From positions 3,500,171-3,564,170 of the forward strand of contig OZ251509.1 of assembly GCA_965242855.1 (NCBI GenBank): DNA of 64,000 nucleotides. Reading direction: 5' to 3'. The stretch comes from WTGU01 sp965242855. GTDB lineage: Bacteria; Pseudomonadota; Alphaproteobacteria; UBA828. The notes beneath the pieces are model-generated. The model saw nothing but the letters and a program-made list of their open reading frames with translations, ran no database searches and had not been told where the DNA came from. Each line of letters begins with the position of its first letter. Position 1 is the stretch's first letter. Shown here in pieces: positions 34,115-43,862 of this stretch. A program made the translations under genes and the position numbers.

Positions 34115-35410
34115 GTGGGAACGAAGCGAGAGAATCGCCGCCTTCGGCTGGGCTTGGTCGTCTTCGGACTGGTCCTGTCCCTGTTCGTCCTGGCCGGCGT
34201 CCAGAGCTTCACCGCCCAGCCGGCGCAGGCGCGATACGCCTCGATCGTCGTCGATGCCGAAACCGGCGAGATCCTGCGCTCGCGCAATGGCGACACGCGC
34301 AAATATCCGGCTTCGCTGACCAAGCTCATGACCCTCTACCTGCTCTTTGAGGCGCTCGAGCAGGGCCGGCTCAGCCTCGACAGCAAGCTCAAGGTCTCCC
34401 GACGTGCGGCGCGCCAGCCGCCGTCGCGTCTCGGCCTGCGCGCCGGCTCGACCATCCGCGTGAAGGACGCGATCGGCGCGTTGGTCGTCAAGTCCGCCAA
34501 CGACGTCGCCGTGGTGGTCGCGGAAGCCCTGGGCGGCACGGAAAAGCGTTTCGGCGCGCTGATGACCCGCAAGGCCCGCGCCCTCGGCATGTCGCGGACG
34601 ACCTTTCGCAATGCGTCCGGCCTGCCGAACCGGGCGCAGAAGAGCACCGCGCGGGACATGGTGCGCCTCGCCCGCGCCCTGATCCACGGCTTCCCGCACC
34701 GCTACCACTATTTCGACGACAAGCGCTTTCGCTATTCGGGCACGACGTACCGCACGCACAACCGGTTGCTCAGTTCCTATCGCGGCCTCGACGGAATGAA
34801 GACCGGCTACATACGGGCCTCGGGTTTCAACCTGGTGGCGTCGGCGAAGCGCGGCGGCCGGCGCATCGTCGCCGTGGTGTTCGGCGGCAGGACGTGGCGC
34901 TCGCGAAACGCCCACATGGTCAAGCTCCTCGACATCGGCTTCGCGCGGATCGTCAAGCGTCCGGGCGTCCTCCTGGCCGACATCCCGCGGCCGCTTCTCC
35001 GGGGCGGCGCCCGCGTGCCCACACCGATGGCCAAGCCCCCGGTCAGGACGGTGCGGCTCCCGTCGGCCGAGGCGGCCGCCGTCCCCATGCCGGTCAAACC
35101 CCCGGAGGGATCGGCGGCGGGTGCGCCCGCGCGCGTCGCCGCCCGCCCGTGGGTGATCCAGGTGGGCAGCCACGATTCGGTGACGGCGGCCGAGATCGCG
35201 CTTCGCCGCGCGGCCGCGCGCGCGCGGCTCCCGGAGGGCGTCGTGAAGGCGCTCGCGCACCAGCGGGAAGCGGGCCGGGGTTTGCTCTACCGCGCCCGTT
35301 TCATCGGGCTCGACCGGCGCACCGCCGACCGCGCGTGCGCGGCGATCCGCGCCGCCGCGCTGCCGTGCGTCGTTCTCCCCGCCGATGCGGAGGGGGACGG
35401 ACCCTCGTGA
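34115..35410 (+). CDS. D-alanyl-D-alanine carboxypeptidase with C-terminal SPOR domain
   Basis: This 431-residue protein starts at GTG 34115, with a signal/anchor (LGLVVFGLVLSLFVLAGV) ending near AQA-R. Penicillin-binding motifs are complete: SLTK (SxxK), SAN (SxN) and KTG (DGMKTGYI). A Pro-rich linker leads to a SPOR domain (RPWVIQVGSHDSVTAAEIAL to the end) that binds denuded peptidoglycan at the septum. It trims pentapeptides in cell-wall peptidoglycan. This SPOR-tailed layout is common in alphaproteobacteria. Upstream AT-rich DNA holds the likely promoter. Confidence 0.93.
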   Translation: MGTKRENRRLRLGLVVFGLVLSLFVLAGVQSFTAQPAQARYASIVVDAETGEILRSRNGDTRKYPASLTKLMTLYLLFEALEQGRLSLDSKLKVSRRAARQPPSRLGLRAGSTIRVKDAIGALVVKSANDVAVVVAEALGGTEKRFGALMTRKARALGMSRTTFRNASGLPNRAQKSTARDMVRLARALIHGFPHRYHYFDDKRFRYSGTTYRTHNRLLSSYRGLDGMKTGYIRASGFNLVASAKRGGRRIVAVVFGGRTWRSRNAHMVKLLDIGFARIVKRPGVLLADIPRPLLRGGARVPTPMAKPPVRTVRLPSAEAAAVPMPVKPPEGSAAGAPARVAARPWVIQVGSHDSVTAAEIALRRAAARARLPEGVVKALAHQREAGRGLLYRARFIGLDRRTADRACAAIRAAALPCVVLPADAEGDGPS

Positions 35411-35440
35411 GCCAGGTGTGGACGCCCCGGCGCCCGCCGT

Positions 35441-37159
35441 CTATTCGCCCGCGCCGGTGAAGCCGTAGGCTTCGCGCGCGGCGTTGGCGGTGATGTAACC
35501 CTCGGCGAGGTCCTCCCGCACCTGCACGCGCGGGCGCTTGCGCGGGTCGCCCCAACCGCCGCCGCCCGGCGTCTGGAAGCGGATCGAATCGCCGGGCCGG
35601 ATACGGACGTTGCTCCACTTGCTGGGGCTGGCCTTGCCGAAGGCCTCGTCGATCATGTGCCAGGAGGTCGTGTTCGCCGCCTTGTGCCAAGTGCCGGCGA
35701 GCCCGCCGGGCTGGCCGCCGCGGAGACCCCATGGCCGGTTACGGTGGCGGTCGGACATCTGGCTGCCGGTGATCTCGGTTCGCAGGCTCTTGATGGTGCG
35801 CTGCGTGCTGAGGCCGCCGCGCTTCTCTCCGGCGCCGCCGGAATCCGGAACCAGCCGGTAGGATTCGGTGCGCCACGGGAAGCGGGTCTCGAACACCTCG
35901 ACCGGAACCACCCGGCAGTTGCCGTTGATCGAATCGGTGGCGTCGTTTCCGTCGGCGAAGCTGCGCCCGCCCCAGCCCGACAGCTCGATGGCGTAACACA
36001 CGAACTGCTCGTCGGTCTCCGGGTCGGTGCCGCCGAACACGAAGTTGGTGTGCGTCGCCCCTTCGGCCGCCATCGTGCGGTCGGGGAGCGCCGGGGCCAG
36101 CGCGCCGATCACCGCGCCCGCGATCTTGCAGTGGGTCTCGGTGTTGCCGCCGACTTCCGGCCCGGGATAGTCGACGTTGAGCATGGTGCCCGGCGGCGAG
36201 ACCACGCGGATCGGGCGGAAGCATCCGGAATTCTTCGGGATCGTCTCATCGGTCACGTGCAGGATGCCGTTGTAGGCGGCCGAATAGGAGACTCCGAGCG
36301 TCGCATTGATCGGCCCCCGCGCCTGGGGCGAGGTGCCCGAATAGTCGACCACGACCTCCTCGCCCTGGATGTGGACGGCCACGTTGATCTCGTAGGGCTT
36401 GCTCTCGATGCCGTCGTCCTCGACCTGATCCCGGAAGCGATAGACCCCGTTCTCGATCGCCCCGATCTCGGCACGCATCCGGCCCTCGGAGTAGTCCATC
36501 AGATCCTCGACGTTACGGCGGAACTGGTCCTTGCCGTATTTGCGGATCAGGTTCGAGAGGCCGCGGTCACCCACGTCGACGCCGGCGATCAGGGCGCGCA
36601 GGTCACCGTAGTTGTAGCGGGGGGTGCGGACGTTCGCGAGCAGCAGCTTCCAGACTTCCTCGACGTCCTCGCCGCGGCTCTTGATCTTGACCGGCGGTAC
36701 CCGGATCCCCTCGTGGAAGATTTCGGTCGCCTCGCCGGCGAAGGCGCCCGGGACCATCCCGCCGATCTCCTGGAGATGGCCGATGGTCATGGCGAAGCCC
36801 ATCAATTCGTCGTCGACGAAGACGGGCTTGATCAGCGTGTGCTCGGGGCAGTGCAGACCGCCGCGGTAAGGATCGTTGTGGCAGATCACGTCCCCCGGCT
36901 CGAGGGTATCGAGCGGGATCTCCTTGACGCAGCTTCGCACCAGGAGGGGGACTCCGCCGATCATCGACGGGCAATATTCGGCCTGGGCGATCATTTCGCC
37001 GTCCGGGCTCGCGAGAGCGCAGGTGAAGTCCAGCGCCTCGTTGAAGATCGTCGAATAGGACGTCTTCATCAGGACGATGCCCATCTCGCGGCAGACCGCG
37101 GTCATGCTGGAATCGATGATCGACATGGTGACCATGTCGACGTCGGATCGCTGGCTCAT
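35441..37159 (-). CDS. hyuB: Hydantoinase/oxoprolinase B-type subunit
   Basis: This 572-residue protein has the HyuB layout: VDMVTMSIIDSSMTAVCREMG at the start, then SMIGGVPLLVRS, GDVICHNDPYRGGLHCPEH, and the glycine-rich tail FQTPGGGGWGDPRKR. With HyuA it forms an ATP-dependent hydrolase for five-membered cyclic amides (hydantoin, oxoproline, N-methylhydantoin) or an acetone-carboxylase-like enzyme. It begins 1 bp after the HyuA stop. A second pair lies at 57252-61120. The two HyuB proteins differ clearly, so they probably act on different substrates. Confidence 0.93.
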   Translation of the reverse strand: MSQRSDVDMVTMSIIDSSMTAVCREMGIVLMKTSYSTIFNEALDFTCALASPDGEMIAQAEYCPSMIGGVPLLVRSCVKEIPLDTLEPGDVICHNDPYRGGLHCPEHTLIKPVFVDDELMGFAMTIGHLQEIGGMVPGAFAGEATEIFHEGIRVPPVKIKSRGEDVEEVWKLLLANVRTPRYNYGDLRALIAGVDVGDRGLSNLIRKYGKDQFRRNVEDLMDYSEGRMRAEIGAIENGVYRFRDQVEDDGIESKPYEINVAVHIQGEEVVVDYSGTSPQARGPINATLGVSYSAAYNGILHVTDETIPKNSGCFRPIRVVSPPGTMLNVDYPGPEVGGNTETHCKIAGAVIGALAPALPDRTMAAEGATHTNFVFGGTDPETDEQFVCYAIELSGWGGRSFADGNDATDSINGNCRVVPVEVFETRFPWRTESYRLVPDSGGAGEKRGGLSTQRTIKSLRTEITGSQMSDRHRNRPWGLRGGQPGGLAGTWHKAANTTSWHMIDEAFGKASPSKWSNVRIRPGDSIRFQTPGGGGWGDPRKRPRVQVREDLAEGYITANAAREAYGFTGAGE

Positions 37160-37160
37160 G

Positions 37161-39206
37161 TCAGGACTCCTCGGCGATACGGCCGATCAGGAGATTGCCG
37201 TACCTGTCCACTTTCAGGGGTTGGCCGGGGCGCAGCACGGTCACCGATACCGACTCCTCGACGATCGCCGGGCCGGTCAGGACGTGGCCGGCGCGGAGTG
37301 CGTCGCGGTCGTAGATCGGCGTGTCGTGGCGACCGTCGTCGAAGACGACCGAGCGCGTCGCCACAACCTCCGGCGCGGCGCCCGCCGCCTTGCCGATGGC
37401 CGCGAGCTCGGGCTTCTCGGTGAGCGAGACGACGGTCGCCTTGACGGTGATGACCTCGATCACCTCGCGCGGGATGTTGAAGCCGAAACGCGCCAGGTGC
37501 ATGTCGTGGAAGGCCTGCCAGACCTTGGGAGTCGTTTCGTCGGTGAAGGACTCGAAGGCGACCGGGATCTCGAGCTCGTAATTCTGGCCGAGATAGCGCA
37601 TTTCGAGCGAGCGGTAGATCTCGATGTTCCGGGTGTAGCCCTGGGCCTCGAGATCGGCCCTCCCGGAGTCGATGAGCGCGGCCATCACCTGGGAGGCGCG
37701 CTCCTGGTCGAAGCGCTTCGAGGTCATCTGCACCGTGCGTTGCACGTCCACCCGTGCGTCCGTGAGGATGAAGCCGAAAGCGGAAAATTGCCCCGGGTAG
37801 TTGGGGATCACGCCGGACGGGATGCTGGCGTCGTTCATGAGGTCGGCGGCGTGGAGCGGACCCGCTCCGCCGAACGCCAGCAGCGCGAAATCGCGGGGGT
37901 CGAGCCCGCGCTCGATCAACACCGAGCGGAGCGCGCCGACCATGTTGTTGTTGGCGATCTGCACGATGGCAAGGGCCGTCTCCTCGACGGTGCGCCCCAG
38001 GGGTTCGGCGACGTCGGCCACCGCCTTCTCGGCGGCGCCCAGGTCGAGGGCCATTTCGCCGCCGAGGAAGTTCCCGGGGTTGATCCGGCCGAGCAGGAGG
38101 TTCGCGTCGGTCACCGCCGGGCGGGTGCCGCCGCTGCCGTAGCAGGCAGGGCCCGGGCTGGCGCCGGCGCTCTCCGGGCCGACCCGCAGCATGCCACCCT
38201 TGTCGATCCAGGCGATCGAGCCGCCGCCCGCACCGATGGTGCGGATGTCGATCATGGGGATCTGGATCGGCACGCCGAATTCCACCTCGTAGTCGGTCGT
38301 GAAGTTCTCCTGCCCGTCGACGATGGTCGAGGTGTCGGTCGAGGTCCCGCCCATGTCGAGGGTGACGAGGTGGTCGATCCCGTTCAGCCTGGCGATGTGC
38401 TTGCCCGCGATCACCCCGCCGGTGGGGCCGGAGACCGTCATCTGGATCGGCGTCCGCTGCGCCGCTTCCAGGGTCATCTCGCCGCCGTTCGATTTGATCA
38501 CGACCGTCTGGTCGGTGATGCCGTTCTCGGCGAAGCGCTGGCGCAGGTTCGCCACCTGGCGGTTCACCACCGGCTTGACGTAGGCGTCCGCGATGGTGGT
38601 GGAGGCGCGCTCGTATTCCTTCCACTTCGGCAGCACGTCGTAGGAGATGGAGACCGGGATGTCCGGCAGCTCCTCTTCGAGGATTTCCTTGGCGCGCCGC
38701 TCGTGGTCGGGCGTCACGTAGGAGAAGAGGAAGTTGACGGCGATCGCCTCGATGTCGCCTTCCTCCCGGATCGCTCGCGCGACGGCGCGGACGCCGTCTT
38801 CGTCGAGCGGCACGTGGACCTCGCCGTCGGACATGATGCGCTCGCCGATCTCGTAGCAGTGGCGACGCTTGACCAGCGGCTTCGGCTTGATCCAGGTGAT
38901 GTCGTAGTGGCTGCGCCGGTTGCCCCGCTGGATGAACGGGATGTCGCGGAAGCCCTCGGTCGTCACGTAGGCTACCTTCGCGCCCTTGCGCTCCAGGATC
39001 GCGTTGGTCGCCACCGTCGTGCCGAGCCTGATGTTGCGGATGTCCGACGGCGCCTCGAAGCGCCCGAGGCCGCCGAGGATGCCCTCGTTCGGGTCGTGCG
39101 GCGTCGAAAGAATCTTCCACACCTCGACCGCCTTCGTTCCGGGATCGTATGTCACGAAGTCGGTGAAGGTGCCGCCGACATCGATGCCTACCAAGAAGTC
39201 CGTCAA
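37161..39206 (-). CDS. hyuA: Hydantoinase/oxoprolinase A-type subunit
   Basis: This 681-residue protein has the N-terminal LVGIDVGGTFTDFVTYD with the actin-like nucleotide-binding motif, RLGTTVATNAILERKGA, and later VKSNGGEMTLEAA, SGPTGGVIAG and LDMGGTSTDTSTI, IGAGGGSIAWID and SAGASPGPACYG, all hallmarks of HyuA. It binds and hydrolyses ATP to drive ring opening by the complex with HyuB. It is the first gene of a two-gene operon. The tRNA-Arg is transcribed in the same direction about 100 bp upstream. Confidence 0.94.
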   Translation of the reverse strand: MTDFLVGIDVGGTFTDFVTYDPGTKAVEVWKILSTPHDPNEGILGGLGRFEAPSDIRNIRLGTTVATNAILERKGAKVAYVTTEGFRDIPFIQRGNRRSHYDITWIKPKPLVKRRHCYEIGERIMSDGEVHVPLDEDGVRAVARAIREEGDIEAIAVNFLFSYVTPDHERRAKEILEEELPDIPVSISYDVLPKWKEYERASTTIADAYVKPVVNRQVANLRQRFAENGITDQTVVIKSNGGEMTLEAAQRTPIQMTVSGPTGGVIAGKHIARLNGIDHLVTLDMGGTSTDTSTIVDGQENFTTDYEVEFGVPIQIPMIDIRTIGAGGGSIAWIDKGGMLRVGPESAGASPGPACYGSGGTRPAVTDANLLLGRINPGNFLGGEMALDLGAAEKAVADVAEPLGRTVEETALAIVQIANNNMVGALRSVLIERGLDPRDFALLAFGGAGPLHAADLMNDASIPSGVIPNYPGQFSAFGFILTDARVDVQRTVQMTSKRFDQERASQVMAALIDSGRADLEAQGYTRNIEIYRSLEMRYLGQNYELEIPVAFESFTDETTPKVWQAFHDMHLARFGFNIPREVIEVITVKATVVSLTEKPELAAIGKAAGAAPEVVATRSVVFDDGRHDTPIYDRDALRAGHVLTGPAIVEESVSVTVLRPGQPLKVDRYGNLLIGRIAEES

Positions 39207-39306
39207 CGCCGTTCTCCCGCGTGTATGGATGGTGGAGCGGCGCCGATGTTATCGGGCGGGCCGGCCCGGTGGCAACCGGGGACGGGCGGCGCTTCCGGCA
39301 TGGGCA

Positions 39307-39383
39307 TGGCGCGCCCGGCAGGATTCGAACCTGCGACCCCAAGCTTAGAAGGCTCGTGCTCTGTCCCACTGAGCTACGGGCGC
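39307..39383 (-). tRNA. tRNA-Arg(TCT)
   Basis: A 77-nt tRNA with encoded CCA on the minus strand: acceptor GCGCCCG pairs with CGGGCGC, D-arm GTAGCTCAGTGGGACAGAGC, anticodon TCT in CCTTCTAAG, T-arm GCAGGTTCGAATCCTGC. Confidence 0.95.
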
Positions 39384-39456
39384 CGTCCCCGCCGCGTCCC
39401 TATGCGATCGGCGGGCCGCGCGCAAGCGCCGCCGGAGAGGCCGCGGCGGCGCGCGG

Positions 39457-40638
<1,182 letters not shown>

Positions 40639-40829
40639 GCGAGTCCTCCCGACCGCAGGTCCATCGAAGGCGCCATGATGCCACCGGAGCCGGCGCCTGG
40701 TCGAGGCGCCCCTGTGCCGCGGTGTAGGGAGGCGAAAGTCTTGTCGGAAAGCTCGCGGGGAGGGGTGGTCAGAGGAGGCGGCCCGGGCCGTAGAGGTCCC
40801 CGGCCGGCTCGTCGTAGGGGCGGGGGCGG

Positions 40830-40866
40830 CCCCCCCTCCCGGCCTCCCCCCTGGGGGGGAGGGGTT
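40830..40866. repeat. GC-rich intergenic hairpin, family B copy 2
   Basis: CCCCCCTCCCGGCCTCCCCC followed by GGGGGGGAGGGG, matching the copies at 2971 and 57004. It lies just downstream of the small phage-module gene, between it and the aminotransferase. Confidence 0.7.
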
Positions 40867-40874
40867 GTAGGTGG

Positions 40875-41084
40875 CTAATCTTCGGAGGTGCGGCGGCGGT
40901 AGTGGAGGGGGCGGGGTTCTGCGCCGACGGTCTGGGGAACATCGCGTTCCCATTCCTCGCCCTGCTTCTTGAGGCGGGCCAGGGTCTCGTCGTCGGGTAC
41001 GGGATCGCCGGGCTTGTCGATCGGGAATCCGTCGACATCGAAGGTGATGGATCCTGCGTCCATGCGATCGCCGATGCCCGCCAT
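40875..41084 (-). CDS. Small protein of the phage-remnant module, unknown function
   Basis: This 69-residue acidic protein starts at an ATG that overlaps the stop of the ADP-ribosyltransferase gene (ATGA). It contains ITFDVDGFPIDKPGDPVPD and a helical LARLKKQGEEWERDV. No family is recognised. The overlap shows it belonged to the same phage operon; it may be an immunity or accessory protein of the upstream toxin-like domain, which is only a guess from position. Confidence 0.5.
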   Translation of the reverse strand: MAGIGDRMDAGSITFDVDGFPIDKPGDPVPDDETLARLKKQGEEWERDVPQTVGAEPRPLHYRRRTSED

Positions 41085-41784
41085 CAGTCCACTCCGTCTC
41101 CATCCTTCACCACCTCAAGAATATACACCCGCGACGGCCCCAGGTAAAGCCTGTTGGCGCCCTTGTCAGCGTTGTCGACGATCTCGACGACGCGGTATTT
41201 CGTGCCGGGCTTGAGCAGGACTTCCTGTTCGACCTCGTTCTCGACGCCGGCGCGGCTGCCCTTCGGCAGCCGCATTCGGTAGAGCGTGCCCTCGGCCTTG
41301 CCGGCCCACCCGCCGGCGAAGTTCTGCGCCGTCTTGTAGCTCGTGGACCAGGAGGAGAAGGCTTTGTCCTGGAACTTCTCCACGACCGCGTAATCGATTT
41401 TCCGGCCGCGCCCGCGCCAGATCTCGATGTCCGCGGTGGTTCGCGCATGGCGCAGAGCTGCTCGGTGTCCACCTCCGGCAGGACGGCGGAGAGATCGAAG
41501 GGGGTGGCATTGAGAGAGAGGGCGGAGGAGAGGGGGCGGTCGACGGTGGCGATGCCGGCCTCCCATGCGCGCTGCTGGCCTGCGGCGGCGGCGGTGCCTG
41601 CGCCCTGGCCGAAGGCGGCGAGTGCCTTGTTGACGGAGCGCTCCAGGCTGCGGAGGGAGAGGGCGGTGAAGCCGCCGGGGGCGGCCTCCGCGATGGCGGC
41701 CTGAATGTCGCGGCGTGCCTGTCGGAGCAGGCGGCGGACCTCGGCGTCGGTGTCGCGCTGGATGCGCGGGAGGCGGCCGAGCAC
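41084..41784 (-). pseudogene. Phage head-associated protein with C-terminal ADP-ribosyltransferase domain, frameshifted
   Basis: Two frames together form one gene. The N-terminal part (GTG at 41784; frame open further upstream) is helical, with DTDAEVRRLLRQARRDI and LSLRSLERSVNKALAAF, like the N-terminal segments of SPP1 gp7/Mu F head-morphogenesis proteins. About 41440, one base appears lost; the other frame continues TTADIEIWRGRGRKIDY, then FSSWSTSYKTAQNFAGG and VENEVEQEVLLKPGTKYRV. This gives the R-S-E triad of arginine-specific ADP-ribosyltransferases: Arg in WRG, STS, and ExE (EQE). Phage-injected ARTs modify host proteins on infection. The gene is part of a decayed Mu-like module, and a family B hairpin lies at its 5' side. 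Confidence 0.7.
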
Positions 41785-41867
41785 TCGCGCTTCAGGCGGC
41801 GCTCACGATCGCGATCGGTGGCCACGGCGGGCGAGGGCGGCGGCGACGAGGGCGGCGAGCGAGGGCC

Positions 41868-41906
41868 ATCCCCCTCCCGGCCTCCCCCCTGGCAGGGGGA
41901 AGGAGG
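41868..41906. repeat. GC-rich intergenic hairpin, family B copy 3
   Basis: CCCCCTCCCGGCCTCCCCCC, a short loop and GGGGGAAGGAGG. It sits at the 5' side of the broken ADP-ribosyltransferase gene and may mark where its start was lost. Confidence 0.65.
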
Positions 41907-42002
41907 ACGAACAGGGCGCCCACGCCGGAGCGCGGCCCGGGGTGCGTGGGCGGAACGTGCTGCGGATGCGCCGCTTGCGGGCGCGGCGTGCGCGGCGGCT
42001 GC

Positions 42003-42176
42003 TCATCCCCGGCTCGCCAGCACGCCCTCGGGCGGCTCGAGCCTGTCGGACCATTCCGGCCACCCGCGCTCCTGCATCCAGGCGTCGAAGCAGCTCTCGC
42101 ACAGCGAATAGGCGCCCGCCTCATCAAGCGGCGCGAAGTCCGGGGGGAGCATGCACTCGCAGCGGATGCACTTCAT
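42003..42176 (-). CDS. Small zinc-ribbon-like protein in the phage module
   Basis: This 57-residue protein starts at ATG 42176 after GGGAGGCGACC. It has MKCIRCECMLPPDF and YSLCESCFDAWM, so two CxxC pairs could bind one zinc ion, followed by an acidic tail. DksA/TraR-type or phage zinc-finger proteins look similar, but no DksA signature is present. It follows the 97-residue gene by 14 bp in the same direction, both with good ribosome-binding sites, so this pair appears intact although the flanking head genes are broken. Confidence 0.6.
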   Translation of the reverse strand: MKCIRCECMLPPDFAPLDEAGAYSLCESCFDAWMQERGWPEWSDRLEPPEGVLASRG

Positions 42177-42190
42177 GGTCGCCTCCCTCG

Positions 42191-42484
42191 TCATTCGTAT
42201 CCAGCGGCCCGCGCGTGCGCGACCGCCAACTGGCCCAGATATGTGGCGTGCCACGCGCCTGACGAGTGGTGGATCGCCCCCGCCTCATCCAGGCCCCCGA
42301 GCGCATCCACGACCGTGCCGCCGGGCGTCCGGCTATGCGCCCCGAAGATCATATTGCCCCAGCCGAGGCCGGCGTCGCCGGCATCCACGAGGTCCCGGAG
42401 CAGGGCGCGCGCCTTGCGCTGCTCCTCGATCGTCCGTGGAGAGATGCGCCTAGGGCGCAGCTGATCCCCTTCCCTGTTGTCCAT
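42191..42484 (-). CDS. Hypothetical phage-module protein
   Basis: This 97-residue protein starts at ATG 42484 after AAGGAGAGCGAC, a strong ribosome-binding site. It has a basic N-terminus (RPRRISPRTIEEQRKARAL), a helix, then GLGWGNMIFGAHSRTPGGTV and AIHHSSGAWHATYLGQLA with several His residues. I do not recognise the family. It lies between the PBECR gene remnant (stop at 42612) and the zinc-ribbon gene, all in one direction, so it is probably part of the same phage operon. Confidence 0.55.
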   Translation of the reverse strand: MDNREGDQLRPRRISPRTIEEQRKARALLRDLVDAGDAGLGWGNMIFGAHSRTPGGTVVDALGGLDEAGAIHHSSGAWHATYLGQLAVAHARAAGYE

Positions 42485-42611
42485 GTCGCTCTCCTTCGGT
42501 TAGGGTGGTGGCGGACGGGATGGTGTAGGTCTCCCACGGACCTGCCACGTGCCCTTCGGGGCCGTGCCGGCAGGAGAAGGGGCAATCATCCCGTCCGCCT
42601 CTCCCCGATGA

Positions 42612-43620
42612 TCAGTTGCCCAGCGCGCCCTCGATGAGCGTGAGGTGCGGTCCCCGCAGGTTATCGTCGAGGACGTAGCCGGCCGTTCGGACAGCGTTTG
42701 TTTTGCCCTCGGCGGTGGCGAAGTTGACGCGGACGGCGATCTTGCCCCGGCGGGTGTCTTCGAGCGGATCGAAGACGTAGAGCAGGGTCGGCCCTTCCTT
42801 GCGGGCTTCGAACAGCACGGCCTTCGGTCGGGCGATGATCTCCGGCAGGCGGTCGAGGTCATCGTCGGCGAGGGCGGCGGCGCGGGCGCGCTTCGCGTCG
42901 CGCGTCATGTGGCCGAGCGCGCGCCTGTCGATGGTCACCGTCGCCGTCCCGGGCGTGTCGCCGCGCTCGGCCAGGGCATCGACCGCCTGCGGCGAGAGGG
43001 CGCCGAGGGCGATGCGGTCGGCGCCGTATCCCGGTTCGCGGCGCCGCCAGCGGCGCCACTGCTCGCCGAGATCGCGGAGCAGGCGTGGCCGGGCGAGCAT
43101 GGGTGCGATGGCGGCGGCGGCGATGGAGGGGGCCTGGGAGATGGAGGCTTCGATGGCGTTGCGGGCGGCTTCGCCAGCCTGGCTTCGGGCGCCCGGCGCG
43201 TAGGCGAAGCCGGGGTCGATGCCCTCCGGGACCTCGACGGTGCGGCGCGCTGCGCCGCGCCCGACGGTCACCCGCCGCGTGCGGGTCGCCGGCGCCGCGT
43301 CCGGCCCCTCCTTGCCGAGGCTCTTCAGGTCATCGGGATCCAGGGTCTCGACGTAGCACTTGCAGCCCCAGCCGTTGGGGGGGAGGTGGGTGCTCCACCA
43401 GGGATCGTCGTGGCGCAGGACCAGGCCGTCCCAGGCGAGATGGTCATGGCGCGGCTCCTCGCTGGCGGGCGAGTGGCGGTAGCGCCAGAAGGGGCGGTCC
43501 TCTGCGACCGCCTTCATCTGGACGTACCGGCCTGCGGCATAGGAGGTGCGGCGGTTCGTCTGCCAGATGACCCGCGACCTCCAGTCACGGCGCTGGCGCG
43601 CCGTCTTGCCGCGGGCGTAG
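42612..43620 (-). pseudogene. Mu F/SPP1 gp7-like head-morphogenesis protein with C-terminal PBECR-type nuclease domain, 5' truncated
   Basis: From 43620 downward the frame reads RQRRDWRSRVIWQTNRRTSY AAGR-like sequence, then RYRHSPASEEPRHDHLAWDG, DPWWSTHLPPNGWGCKCYV and LGKEGPDAAP: the C-terminal half of a Mu protein-F-type minor head protein with its characteristic PPNGWGC(K/R)C. After a linker (about 43000-43200), the end of the protein has GHMTRDAKRARAAALAD, LPEIIARPKAVLFE and LLYVFDP, the pattern of PBECR (phage Barnase-EndoU-colicin-RelE-like) nucleases carried on phage head proteins. The N-terminal half is missing; similarity stops where a family B hairpin (43640) begins. It is presumably inactive. 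Confidence 0.75.
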
Positions 43621-43639
43621 TAGAGGAGAAGAAGGGCGC

Positions 43640-43662
43640 TCCCCCCTTGCCGGGGGGAGGAG
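43640..43662. repeat. GC-rich intergenic hairpin, family B copy 4 (short form)
   Basis: CTCCCCCCTTGCCGGGGGGA followed by GGAG. It is immediately upstream of the truncated head-protein gene and is the likely point of truncation. Confidence 0.65.
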
Positions 43663-43862
43663 TGGCGCGGCACCCAGGCGGGCGCGGCGCGCTCATGGGC
43701 GGGGCTGGCGGCGCCACTCGCGCCATTCCCGCGCGCCCCCCGTGCGGCGGTCGGAGCGCCAGTGATGCGAGCGATGGGAGCGGGGCGGGGGCCGCCCGGC
43801 GCCGGCGGAGCATGGTGCTGTTCCAGCAGCGTGCTGTTCGGGCGGATGGTAGGATGGCGCCC

